This document shows, one piece after another, positions 10,011 through 18,881 of a DNA stretch of 64,000 bases. Under the pieces are notes generated by a model, which searched no databases, had not been told where the DNA came from, and worked only from the letters and a program-made list of their open reading frames with translations. The position numbers and the translations under genes are program-made. Source of the stretch: Mucilaginibacter sabulilitoris (GTDB lineage Bacteria; Bacteroidota; Bacteroidia; Sphingobacteriales; Sphingobacteriaceae); NCBI RefSeq assembly GCF_034262375.1, contig NZ_CP139558.1, forward strand, positions 5,580,001 to 5,644,000. Reading direction: 5' to 3'. Position 1 is the stretch's first letter; every line of letters starts with the position of its first letter.

Positions 10011-11612
10011 TTAATGTCCGTTAAAAATGATGTATAAAATGATCATCACCACTGTAAGTAATGCCCAGGCTAACTTTACGCGCTTAGTTGGTTTTGCAAT
10101 CCTGCTGATTTCCTCCGCATCGGGTTGATATATCTCGGGCGAGGAATCCAGTAAGGAGATAATAATTGCTGATACAGTAAGGAAAACAAAAATATAAAAT
10201 GACAGCAGCAGATAATGCGGCCAAAAGTGATACTGATCTGAAGGAAAAACCCACAAATAAACTACACCTGTACCCAAACTAAAGGCAGAACCGACGGAAA
10301 GTACAATATTCACCGCTTTGCGGGTGGTACGTTTCCAGTAAACCGTTAACAAAAAAACCACTGCCAGCGGCGGAGCTATAAAGCCCAGTACCGATTGAAA
10401 AACATCAAACAGGTTTAACCCTTTAATACTATCAATAGCCAGCGCCATGCCAATGGCAAATATGCAGCCGGCTACAACTGTTATTCTCCCAACCCTGATC
10501 AGATCTTTATTGGTAGCATTAGGGTTTATCTTTTCGGCGTAAACATCCATGGTAAACACGGTGCTTAACGAATTTAATGAGGAACCTATGGTACCAACTA
10601 AAACAGCTATCAATACTACAATCACGAGACCATTCATACCGGGTGGAAAAAGGTTGGTAACCATGGTCATATAGGCCAGCGCCGGGTCACTCAGATGCGG
10701 GTATAGGATAAAACATAAAATACCGGTAAGAATAAATAAAGGCAGCGATAATATTTTGAGCCAGCCTATAAAATTCACACCCAACTGTCCCTGTTCCAAA
10801 CTTTTGGCACCTAACACCGATTGTACCATCGCCTGGTCGGTGCAGAAAAAGGCAACTGCGGATATCGGGTAACCTAATAAAATAGCATACCATGGATATT
10901 TAACATCGCTGGCCGGATGGATCAGATTCCAGTAATTGCCTGGTACTTTATGAAAAACGGCCGATAACCCACCGGCTTTATTTACACCCAAAACGGTTAA
11001 GGTTAAGGACACACCAATGAGTAGCAGCATTTGGAACACGTTTACTTTAGCAATGGCTTTTAACCCACCCGTAAAAGCGAATAACCCCGCGAACGAAACC
11101 AGCACAATCACTGATTGCCACATAGGTATACCCAATATTTGCCGCACCAGGAAACCACCGGCAAACAAACCTAATGACAGCCAGGAGATAAGCATTTTAA
11201 TAAGGGCATACCAGGCCAAGATATTACGGGTTGAATCGCCATAACGGTTACCCATAAATTCGGGCATGGTTGACACTTTCGCTGCAATATATTTTGGTGC
11301 GAAAACCAGTGCCAGCAGCATCAGGAATACAAAAGCGTACCAATCGAAATTAACAGCGACAATACCGGTTGTATAACCAATACTGGCAAAAGCCAGCAAC
11401 ATGGATGGCCCAACATTGGTACCCCACATGTTGAAACCGATGCTCGACCAACTCAGTGATTTATTAGCCAGGAAAAGCGTTTCGTCAGATTTCTTCTTGT
11501 TACCGAAGCTGGCCCGATAGCCGATTATCATGAGAATAATCAGGTAAAAGGCTACCACAGCATAATCTAATGTGGTTAAACGTGACACGATATTGCTCAT
11601 GGCGATGATCAT
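10011..11612 (-). CDS. Sodium:solute symporter (SSS/SLC5 family)
   Basis: 533 residues, strongly hydrophobic, with about 13-14 predicted membrane helices and no signal peptide. The first helix (LDYAVVAFYLIILMIIGY), the SDETLFLANKSLSWSSIGFN linker and GTNVGPSMLLAFASIGYTTG are typical of SSS transporters. It should import one released sugar or sugar acid across the inner membrane with Na+. The start codon overlaps the stop of the oxidoreductase gene by 4 bp (ATGA), which implies translational coupling, so the substrate is probably what that oxidoreductase handles. Its neighbours are a mutarotase-like lipoprotein and GH78, so rhamnose or another deoxy sugar is a reasonable guess only. Confidence 0.87.
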   Translation of the reverse strand: MIIAMSNIVSRLTTLDYAVVAFYLIILMIIGYRASFGNKKKSDETLFLANKSLSWSSIGFNMWGTNVGPSMLLAFASIGYTTGIVAVNFDWYAFVFLMLLALVFAPKYIAAKVSTMPEFMGNRYGDSTRNILAWYALIKMLISWLSLGLFAGGFLVRQILGIPMWQSVIVLVSFAGLFAFTGGLKAIAKVNVFQMLLLIGVSLTLTVLGVNKAGGLSAVFHKVPGNYWNLIHPASDVKYPWYAILLGYPISAVAFFCTDQAMVQSVLGAKSLEQGQLGVNFIGWLKILSLPLFILTGILCFILYPHLSDPALAYMTMVTNLFPPGMNGLVIVVLIAVLVGTIGSSLNSLSTVFTMDVYAEKINPNATNKDLIRVGRITVVAGCIFAIGMALAIDSIKGLNLFDVFQSVLGFIAPPLAVVFLLTVYWKRTTRKAVNIVLSVGSAFSLGTGVVYLWVFPSDQYHFWPHYLLLSFYIFVFLTVSAIIISLLDSSPEIYQPDAEEISRIAKPTKRVKLAWALLTVVMIILYIIFNGH

Positions 11613-12703
11613 GCGCTTAACTGGTTAGCGGTTAAATGAAATTCAGCTAAAATATCATCTACTTTTACCGGCTGGCCAGTTTGCAGCGAACGATCCATAG
11701 CCTGTAACAGCGCTATAGTACCTATCCCCTCTTTAATATCCGGGTAAGCGGTATAGCCTTCGGTAAGGCTGCCTGCAAAATATTCTAAATAGTTTTGATA
11801 TTCACCGGCATGGTGGCTTTTGCCTTCAAAACGGAAGTAGTGTTTTAATTTATGCTCCCAGGTAAGCATACGTTCCTCACCTGTTTTATCGGTTATAGCA
11901 TAGCGCAGGTCCATATAATCGCCCTGACTACAACCTTCCATACCTCTTAATACGCAGCTCATTTCGCTATCCCGGGTTACAGGTTGTACCGGACCTGTAT
12001 AGCAGCCGCTTACCCGGGCAATGCGGCCATCTTTTGCTTTAAAAATAAAATGCATGGTATCAGGGTTCTTTAAACCGCCCTTCGCTCCGTTAGCACTCAG
12101 CATGCCATAGCCCATTACCTCTTCAATATTGGGCAAATACCAGCGTATAAAATCGGTTGGGTGGCTTAAGCCGCCGTACAGCCATTTAAATGCCTGTTGT
12201 AATGACCATGGTTTTTCAAGAAACCAGCGGTGGTCGGCATGGTAATAAGCTTCGACGGTGATCAGCTCACCTATCAGCCCGTCTTCATAATCCTTACGTT
12301 GCTTTTTCATCGGCTCAAAAAACCGCGAACTTTGACCAACAAATACCCGTTTACCGCTTTTTTCTACCAGTTCCAACAATTCAGCAGCTTTACTCAAATC
12401 ATCAATAAAGGGTTTGGTACAAACTACGTGCTTACCATGCAGCAGCGCTTGCTTTACATGGTCGGCATGCAGGTGATCGGGCGTATAAATGGCTATAATG
12501 TCAATTTCCGGGTCATCAAGCATATCCTGGTAATTGGTAGTATAATGATGGAAGTTAAACTCTTCGGCCCTGCGTTTACACATCTCTATATTCATATCGC
12601 AAACCATCTTCAGCTCTAGTTTATCGCTTTGCAATGCTGCCGACATGGTACTGCGGCCTTCGCCTAATCCTAATATTCCTATCTTCATTAATTTTTGCAT
12701 CAT
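11609..12703 (-). CDS. Gfo/Idh/MocA-family NAD(P)-dependent sugar oxidoreductase
   Basis: 364 residues, cytoplasmic (no signal peptide). The Rossmann motif is KIGILGLGEGRS (about 7-18), followed by IAIYTPDHLHADHV. The usual EKP signature is KHVVCTKPF (Lys about 97), and HPTDFIRWYLPNIEEV lies in the C-terminal substrate domain. Family members oxidize or epimerize sugars and sugar acids. The exact substrate cannot be read, but the coupled symporter downstream (4-bp overlap) suggests an imported RG-II sugar. ATG at 12703 gives MMQKLMKIG; ATG at 12688 (MKIG) is equally possible and would begin directly at the Rossmann strand. Confidence 0.87.
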   Translation of the reverse strand: MMQKLMKIGILGLGEGRSTMSAALQSDKLELKMVCDMNIEMCKRRAEEFNFHHYTTNYQDMLDDPEIDIIAIYTPDHLHADHVKQALLHGKHVVCTKPFIDDLSKAAELLELVEKSGKRVFVGQSSRFFEPMKKQRKDYEDGLIGELITVEAYYHADHRWFLEKPWSLQQAFKWLYGGLSHPTDFIRWYLPNIEEVMGYGMLSANGAKGGLKNPDTMHFIFKAKDGRIARVSGCYTGPVQPVTRDSEMSCVLRGMEGCSQGDYMDLRYAITDKTGEERMLTWEHKLKHYFRFEGKSHHAGEYQNYLEYFAGSLTEGYTAYPDIKEGIGTIALLQAMDRSLQTGQPVKVDDILAEFHLTANQLSA

Positions 12704-12724
12704 TGATCTACTGAATTATTGATT

Positions 12725-13474
12725 TTATTTCTGTTTTAATATTCCCAAAGGCTTAAAAAACACCCATACTTCGCCGGGTTTTGTTCCAGGCAAACCTTCC
12801 TGATATTTTGCCATCAGTTTGTTCCATTCATCTACCCGTGGATTGTTCTTTGTTGTTAATGGATTGAGTTTATCAAGGCTTTCACCTTTGGGTATGCTGA
12901 TCACCAGCATTAACTGCCTGCCGTTTTTAAATACCAGTAACTGCTGAAAATTCGCATTGCAGAACCCTTTGGATACCTCGGGCCATTGCTGAAATTGAGT
13001 AGCGTGATAGTTCAGGTATTCCTGTTGTAGTTTGGGATCATTTACCAGGTTGGCGCTTAATACTATGTTTTCCCATTTTGTTGAACTGATGGTATCCGCA
13101 CACATCTTTCGGTTGAAATTGTAAAATGGGTTATCGAAATATTTAACCGTGTCCTGTGGGTATTCTGATTTTATTCTACTGACAAGTTCATCGGGATTAG
13201 GTATAGCAACATATACAGCAATGCGGTTTTTCCACTGAGTGATATCATCTGTATCAAGTGCAAAACCTTTAGCCAGGTTATTAAGTGCATGTGAATGGAA
13301 TACGGAATCTTTAGGGCCTATGATCTCCACAATAACAGGTCTTTTTACTTGCTCGGATTTCGCTGATGAAGTGCTGTTTGATTTTGCGGCAGGTTGTTTA
13401 CAGCCCGAAAAGCACCCGAAACCAATTGCAATACATATTAATACCATTTTAAATATCTTTTTGCTCAATCTCAT
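12725..13474 (-). CDS. Lipoprotein with C-terminal L-rhamnose mutarotase-like (RhaM/DUF718) domain
   Basis: 249 residues. An N-terminal hydrophobic stretch ends in FSGC (Cys about 25), a lipobox, so the protein should be membrane-anchored outside the cytoplasm. The C-terminal half (about 150-245) matches the RhaM pattern: EYLNYHATQFQQWPEV corresponds to the EYQRRH..IWPEL segment of the E. coli enzyme with a 3-residue insert, then a strand RQLMLVISIP, then WNKLMAKYQEGLP, then a final GEVWVFFKPL strand. The N-terminal half (VIVEIIG, IAVYVAIPNPDEL) could be a second, diverged ferredoxin-like domain. RhaM interconverts L-rhamnopyranose anomers and is normally cytoplasmic, so an exported lipid-anchored form is unusual. 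Its start overlaps the GH141 stop by 4 bp. Confidence 0.65.
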   Translation of the reverse strand: MRLSKKIFKMVLICIAIGFGCFSGCKQPAAKSNSTSSAKSEQVKRPVIVEIIGPKDSVFHSHALNNLAKGFALDTDDITQWKNRIAVYVAIPNPDELVSRIKSEYPQDTVKYFDNPFYNFNRKMCADTISSTKWENIVLSANLVNDPKLQQEYLNYHATQFQQWPEVSKGFCNANFQQLLVFKNGRQLMLVISIPKGESLDKLNPLTTKNNPRVDEWNKLMAKYQEGLPGTKPGEVWVFFKPLGILKQK

Positions 13475-15402
13475 TTTGATGTATCTATTTTATGATTGAT
13501 GGGGCGATTATCCGGATTAACCGATCTATACTTTAGCAGATACTGGTAAGGAGCTTCCAATCCGGCAGTATTCTTAATATTGGCAGCCACCTGTGGACCA
13601 TTATTTTCCCATACATCACCAGGCCCGTTGGCATTCTGTAGGAATTTCTCGGCTGGGCACCAGTTGTTTTTAACGGTGATATAAGATGAGCCTTCGTCGC
13701 AATAGAGATAAAACCAGTGTACCGGATCGTGGGCGTACGGAGCTTTATAAATGCTATCTACAACATTATTGCTGATAACAGAACCGGGCTGTGCTGATAA
13801 CGTATAGATACCCGCCACATCATACATGTTGCGGGCATAATGATGTATTTTATTGGCAGTGATATGATTATCACTCATTATGTTGGCAGTCTTTGTCCAC
13901 CCCCAACCAACGCTGATACCGGTATAGTTTACATCACAAACCTCATTGTGCGCAATGGTAATGCCTTTTACGTAGCCAGCGCCAATACCTACGCACCCCC
14001 AATCCTCGTTGGTGGCATCGGTTATCAGGTTATTTTCTATCCTATCATTGGTGCACACTTCCCTTTTATCCGTTGGGTTATATGGTAAATGAACCTCCAC
14101 TGCCTCATCTGAATAAACACCTGTAAGTATGGCTGTACCGCCGATATCCTTAAACAGGTTGCCATTTACTTGATTATCGTGCGTGCCACGCTTATGATCC
14201 AACCCTGTTGAGGCCATATGCTCAAACCGGCATCCCTCAAATGTGGTGTGTTCTGCGAAGGATACTTCAACAGCAGCCGCAGGCCGACCAACCCAGGCCT
14301 GGTTTTCCAGTCCCTTTTTATCGGGCGTGCCCGGTATTTTGAGTTTGTAAGCATCCAGCATATACATGCCTGCCTGATGGGGTACCAAACCAGCCTTTGA
14401 GGGATATAGCCAGGTGCTATGTTGAAATGAAATATTTTTAAAACTAACATAACTTACCGGGTGATCTATAGTACCTTCTACCTTTACAATATTTTCAAGA
14501 TAAGGAACTGTTACCTCGGCTGTATTCATGTCCTCGCCGGGGCGCGGGATATAATAAACTTTGCGATGCTCTGTATCTAAATACCATTCACCGGGCTGGT
14601 TTAGAAACTGCATGGCATTGTTTAAATAAAAAGCAGAATTACCGGTTTTTTTGGAGATCCACGGCGCAGGCCAGGGATGTTCTGACTGGATACGGCTTTC
14701 GGGTTGATAAAAGGATAGCTTTGCACTATCTCCCTGTACTTCAACTGATTTAATGCGCAGCATAGCTATAGCCCACCATTGGTGAATAAACATTTCCATG
14801 CCTTTTACATGGGTTAGGTCTGATGATTTTGGTTTTAGTATCCAGCAGGTTTGGTTTTGATGATCCCAGGATAAAATGCGGTTCATAACCGGTGCATCCG
14901 TTTCCCTTGCGCGAATGGCTTTGTTATTGTTAATCCAAAGCTGTCTGAATAATAAAGCCTCATTGCCAATTAAGGGGGCATCGGCTTCCCATACTTTTCC
15001 TTTAGCTTCTTCAGGCAAGCCTAGTATATTGCTTGTTAATTTATGCCAGCCAGTTATATTAATCCCTCCACTTATTACCGACTGGCCATCTGCGGCACCT
15101 TCAATAATGGTAGGATTATCAACCGTACCGGAATCCTCCGGCCGAATGAATAGAGGTTCTGATAACTGGTAAACACCTTTTTCAATCCGGATGTGAATAC
15201 CCCCTTTTACGGAAGGGTCATTCAATCTGCGTAATTCGCGGGCTTTTCTAAGGGCCATCGCGACTGTTAACAACGGTTGCTGTTGCGTACCGCTATTTTT
15301 GTCCGATCCGTTGGATGCAACCCAAATTTCAGCCGCAAAAATGCTGTTTGTTAAAAGTAAATTTAACAGCAACACAAAAATAAATATGCGGCTAAAACTC
15401 AT
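13471..15402 (-). CDS. GH141-like parallel beta-helix glycosidase, exported
   Basis: 643 residues with a signal peptide (ends SIFAA). The start EIWVASNGSDKNSGT, followed by PLLTVAMALRKARE, is the usual opening of right-handed beta-helix carbohydrate enzymes. Repeated helix rungs follow (NRIENNLITDATNEDWGCVGIGAG, ITIAHNEVCDVNYTG, with many Asn-ladder positions; each quoted piece is split by family gaps). GH141 includes an alpha-L-fucosidase acting on RG-II chain A and a xylanase; the length and the neighbourhood favour the RG-II type. A pectate-lyase-like function is the alternative. It is coupled by a 4-bp overlap to the mutarotase lipoprotein. Confidence 0.7.
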   Translation of the reverse strand: MSFSRIFIFVLLLNLLLTNSIFAAEIWVASNGSDKNSGTQQQPLLTVAMALRKARELRRLNDPSVKGGIHIRIEKGVYQLSEPLFIRPEDSGTVDNPTIIEGAADGQSVISGGINITGWHKLTSNILGLPEEAKGKVWEADAPLIGNEALLFRQLWINNNKAIRARETDAPVMNRILSWDHQNQTCWILKPKSSDLTHVKGMEMFIHQWWAIAMLRIKSVEVQGDSAKLSFYQPESRIQSEHPWPAPWISKKTGNSAFYLNNAMQFLNQPGEWYLDTEHRKVYYIPRPGEDMNTAEVTVPYLENIVKVEGTIDHPVSYVSFKNISFQHSTWLYPSKAGLVPHQAGMYMLDAYKLKIPGTPDKKGLENQAWVGRPAAAVEVSFAEHTTFEGCRFEHMASTGLDHKRGTHDNQVNGNLFKDIGGTAILTGVYSDEAVEVHLPYNPTDKREVCTNDRIENNLITDATNEDWGCVGIGAGYVKGITIAHNEVCDVNYTGISVGWGWTKTANIMSDNHITANKIHHYARNMYDVAGIYTLSAQPGSVISNNVVDSIYKAPYAHDPVHWFYLYCDEGSSYITVKNNWCPAEKFLQNANGPGDVWENNGPQVAANIKNTAGLEAPYQYLLKYRSVNPDNRPINHKIDTSK

Positions 15403-15411
15403 ATCAGCAAG

Positions 15412-16305
15412 TTATTGGTTCGAAGTTTGAAAAACTGATTTTAAATAGGCCGTGTTAGCACTATAATTCCATTTCACATTATGCACATCCTTGGTATCTC
15501 GTGAGCGCTCAATCACCAGCCAGCCGCTCCATCCCATTGTATCAAGAGTGGCTTTTACTTTTTCCATGTTAATCTTTGGGTCATTCTGCAGCCATTGGCC
15601 ATCGGTATCGGTACAATGGATCATTACTATGTTTTTCTTCCCCAGTATTTGCAGCTCCTTTTCCAGATCGCGGTTATTATCAAGCGCGTTCTGGAAGTTG
15701 AAGTAACTTTTTATGGCTGGCGAACCAATATCTTTCAATAACTGCAATTCACTTTTAGCATCCAGCGAAGTCTCGATACCGATTACAACACCTGCATTTT
15801 CGGCAATTTTGCCAACTTCTTTCAAGCGGGAAACAATAGCGGGGCGCAGATTAGGGTATTTAACCAAATCTCCCTTAATACCCATTGGTAAAAAGCCCAC
15901 CTTTACATTCATTTGCTTCATGGTATTAATGCAATCGGTAACTGCTCTTACCGCTGTTGGCCGTTCGGCAAACGACTGCGCAAAAAAACCGGTCATACCC
16001 ATAGACGGTATTTCAAGGTTCAGTTGCTTGGCTTTATCTAAAAACTGCTTCCGAACCGAATCTTTGGCCAACTGATTATCAAAGGTTTCACGATTACCCA
16101 ATCCTCCCATATCTACTTCAACACCATCGGCACCAATATCTTTGGTAAGCTGAAAAGCACCCAGCTTTTGCCTTTTCAATATCATCAAATCAACTACAGC
16201 AACTTTATACCTTTGATTTGCTCCTGAACTTTGGGCAAAGGCGTATTGCAATGGTAAACCCATTAACAAAGCCATGCCTAAAACCATTATATACTTACTT
16301 TTCAT
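15412..16305 (-). CDS. Exported sugar isomerase/epimerase-like TIM-barrel protein
   Basis: 297 residues with a clear signal peptide (ends AFAQ). The rest fits the xylose isomerase-like/AP-endonuclease-2 TIM barrel: QLTKDIGADGVEVDMGG, a VVIGIETSLD strand whose Glu is a typical metal ligand, IVMIHCTDTDGQW with a His/Asp pair, and a terminal WLVIERSRD Glu. Cytoplasmic relatives isomerize sugars such as hydroxypyruvate, tagatose or inosose derivatives. Secreted copies are frequent in Bacteroidota glycan loci, but their substrates are largely unknown. It lies 9 bp after the GH141 start region and 3 bp from the esterase gene, inside the operon. Confidence 0.75.
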   Translation of the reverse strand: MKSKYIMVLGMALLMGLPLQYAFAQSSGANQRYKVAVVDLMILKRQKLGAFQLTKDIGADGVEVDMGGLGNRETFDNQLAKDSVRKQFLDKAKQLNLEIPSMGMTGFFAQSFAERPTAVRAVTDCINTMKQMNVKVGFLPMGIKGDLVKYPNLRPAIVSRLKEVGKIAENAGVVIGIETSLDAKSELQLLKDIGSPAIKSYFNFQNALDNNRDLEKELQILGKKNIVMIHCTDTDGQWLQNDPKINMEKVKATLDTMGWSGWLVIERSRDTKDVHNVKWNYSANTAYLKSVFQTSNQ

Positions 16306-16308
16306 AAC

Positions 16309-17718
16309 TTAATTTTTTGTTGCAGCTGCAAAAACCTTCTGTAACTGATCAAATCCTTTTATCGCATCAGCAGGCAATTTTTCGCCTTTATCGCCAAATA
16401 CATACATGGCGGGTTCTTTTTCAATGGTTACTTTTGATTCATCAATCTTTCCACTTTTATCTTTTATAGCGTTGATGTTCAGATGGAAATTCTTAGCAAC
16501 GAACTCATATAACGGGAAGCGTTTGGAAGGACCAAAATCATGTCCTTCTGTCGGGAGATGTACGTTTTCTACCGAATTACCTACACCATAATAGCCGTAC
16601 ATCTTTTTGAGATAAGGAAAATCATGCTCAGGCATATGAGCTGTCCAGTCCTGACCATCAGATATCAGCAATTGCGGATGTGGGGCAGCCATGGCGGCAA
16701 GCTCTACATTGTCTGTTCCACCACCGCATTGGTGTATCGGCATGCCGCTTTCGCAGGGGCAACCGCCATAAAAGTATGATGATACGGCAACAACAGGTGC
16801 ACTCAGCTTGATGCGATCGTCCATAGCAGCCATCAGTACTGTATGGCTACCGCCGCCTGAGCCTCCACTGATGCCTACCCTTGACGGGTCGGTTTCTTTT
16901 AAAGAAAGCACATAATCCAATATCCGGATAGCCCCTAACGTCTGAATGGTTTGTGCCAGGCTGCGGCGATGATCCTCATACTTAAATTGCAGTAATGATT
17001 CGCCCCAGGCAAACAGGTCATAGCTGTAGGCCATAGCGCCCATACGCGCCAATGTTGCACAACGGATCTGACAATCGGCCCGGTAACGCTGTTGCGGCCA
17101 ATGCCCATCTGGACTTAAAATCACGGGTATTTTTCCCTTTATTTTTGAAGGTTTATATAGTGATCCGTTGATGTATAAACCTGGCAGTATTTCTATAGCG
17201 ATATTTTCAACTGTATAGCCGTCAAATATTCTTTTAGTTGTAATGATTGGTTTTGTTGCGGGTTTAGCCGGTAAGGGTGACAATTCTAATGCCTTATATA
17301 ACTGTGGCCTTAATATTGCCTTTCTTGCTTCCCAGCTATCTTTATCATGATATTGCAACGCGATGCGATCAAGCTCTTTCCAGCCGTCGGCCACTGGCCA
17401 GCGGTAATATTCATACTCCTTTAATTTGTACATGCCAGGACCTTCCTTGTTTACTTTCAGATCGAGTGGCGCAAGTACATTATCCAGCGTTGTATCTACA
17501 TCAGGACGAAAACGCCATTCGGCATAATTTATCCATTTGTCCTTAACTTGCGCCGGTGAGTATTTGATCTTTACGTGATATTTCTCCTGTATCTGATCCA
17601 ATACATCCTTTAGCGGCTTTTTGTACTGAGCATCAGTAGTTTGCTGTGCATAAATAGTATGCATGCCCAATAAAAGACATATCAACAAAACAAATAACTT
17701 TTTTCCGGCCATAACCAT
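16309..17718 (-). CDS. Acetyl-xylan-esterase-like alpha/beta hydrolase with N-terminal STN-like domain
   Basis: 469 residues. After a signal peptide (ends IYAQ), residues about 34-100 (LKDVLDQIQEKYHVKIKYSP, then TLDNVLAPLDLKVN and MYKLKEY) look like a secretin/TonB short N-terminal (STN) domain. From about 160 an alpha/beta hydrolase follows, with PVILSPDGHW, the nucleophile elbow GGSGGGS (Ser about 287), a DGQDWTAHMPEHD acid region and EGHDFG for the catalytic His. The hydrolase resembles the acetyl xylan esterase/Abhydrolase_7 group. In RG-II it could remove O-acetyl groups from 2-O-methylfucose or aceric acid; this is inference. The gene abuts its BNR neighbour exactly. An STN fused to a hydrolase is unusual, since STN normally occurs in SusC-type receptors. 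Confidence 0.75.
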   Translation of the reverse strand: MVMAGKKLFVLLICLLLGMHTIYAQQTTDAQYKKPLKDVLDQIQEKYHVKIKYSPAQVKDKWINYAEWRFRPDVDTTLDNVLAPLDLKVNKEGPGMYKLKEYEYYRWPVADGWKELDRIALQYHDKDSWEARKAILRPQLYKALELSPLPAKPATKPIITTKRIFDGYTVENIAIEILPGLYINGSLYKPSKIKGKIPVILSPDGHWPQQRYRADCQIRCATLARMGAMAYSYDLFAWGESLLQFKYEDHRRSLAQTIQTLGAIRILDYVLSLKETDPSRVGISGGSGGGSHTVLMAAMDDRIKLSAPVVAVSSYFYGGCPCESGMPIHQCGGGTDNVELAAMAAPHPQLLISDGQDWTAHMPEHDFPYLKKMYGYYGVGNSVENVHLPTEGHDFGPSKRFPLYEFVAKNFHLNINAIKDKSGKIDESKVTIEKEPAMYVFGDKGEKLPADAIKGFDQLQKVFAAATKN

Positions 17719-18855
17719 TTATTTTAATACATCCACTTCACCTTTTATTACAGGCAATGTATATCCCGCCACCTTTGGCCACTCACCATTCTTTATTTCC
17801 TTCAAATCCAGTTTTGACGGATCAATAACCACGTGTTTTATCTTTTTACGGCGCCAGGTATAAACTATATGCACCATTCCATCTGATGATTGTATCACCG
17901 ATGGATAAGAATACTGACTAATAGGCGAATCCTCCAGAATAGCAGCAGCATACCAGTTAACGCCATCCTTAGAAACTGATACGTTTAACGGCGTACGTGC
18001 CCCTTTTGCAGCTGTACCGGGCGGCAATACATGGTTATATACTAGCAACTGTCTACCATCCTTTAGCGTTACCGCATCTGTACCTGAGTTGTTATTAGGC
18101 AGGTTGGTTTTTTCAAGTGGCGACCATGTTTTCCCGTTATCCTTTGACCAGGATGTTAGTATTGCACGGTTCTGGCTACGGCATAACACCTGCAGGCTGC
18201 CGTCTTTATGAAACAAAATACTTGGCTGTATGGCTTTCAAATCTTTCCCGTCGTTGATCGGACCTATCAATGTCCATGTTTTTCCGAAGTCTTTACTTGC
18301 CTCAAAATGTACCTGCCAGCCGCTACCTTCAGTACTTGATGGACTTAACAATGTACCATCTTTCAGCAATACCGGTTTATTTTTAATGGGCCCTAAAATA
18401 TTATCTGGCAAAGCCCTTTGAGCTGACCACGTAATGCCTCCATCGGCCGACGTTCTCATGAACCCTTTCCATTTGGCAGGACTTGGGCCTATTTTGTAAA
18501 ATAATAACAGATCGCCTTTCGGAACCTGATATAGCACAGGATTCCAACAGGCGTAACGTAAAGTATCGTTCTGTATACCATTGGCTACGTTAACCCCTTC
18601 GATCCACTTACCATTAACCAACCGGCTTACCCAGATACATACGTCAGGATTACGCTCCTTTGTGCCGCCAAACCATGCAGCTACCAAACCCTTAGGCGTT
18701 TCGGCAATGGTTGATGCATGGCATTCCGGATAAGATGCTTTGTCGTAAATAAATTCATCCGTCACTATTCCTTTGCGCCATGGGGTGGTTTGTGCTAAAA
18801 CATTCCCGGCCATTACGCAAGTGCTTAATACAATGAGCAAAACCTTTTTATACAT
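17719..18855 (-). CDS. Sialidase-like BNR/Asp-box beta-propeller protein, exported
   Basis: 378 residues with a signal peptide (ends VLAQ). Four Asp-box-like repeats are visible: SADGGITWSA, SKDFGKTWTL, SKDNGKTWSP and SKDGVNWYA. The opening segment YPECHASTIAETPKGLVAAWFGGTKE (about 42-67, split here by convention) carries Glu and Asp/Lys residues common in this non-sialidase BNR subgroup of pectin loci. The classical sialidase Arg triad is not obvious to me. It could hydrolyse an alpha-keto-acid sugar such as Kdo, found in RG-II chain C, but this is a guess from fold and context. It is directly adjacent to the STN-esterase gene. Confidence 0.7.
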   Translation of the reverse strand: MYKKVLLIVLSTCVMAGNVLAQTTPWRKGIVTDEFIYDKASYPECHASTIAETPKGLVAAWFGGTKERNPDVCIWVSRLVNGKWIEGVNVANGIQNDTLRYACWNPVLYQVPKGDLLLFYKIGPSPAKWKGFMRTSADGGITWSAQRALPDNILGPIKNKPVLLKDGTLLSPSSTEGSGWQVHFEASKDFGKTWTLIGPINDGKDLKAIQPSILFHKDGSLQVLCRSQNRAILTSWSKDNGKTWSPLEKTNLPNNNSGTDAVTLKDGRQLLVYNHVLPPGTAAKGARTPLNVSVSKDGVNWYAAAILEDSPISQYSYPSVIQSSDGMVHIVYTWRRKKIKHVVIDPSKLDLKEIKNGEWPKVAGYTLPVIKGEVDVLK

Positions 18856-18881
18856 AACTTTAATTTTTTAGCGTTCAAAAT

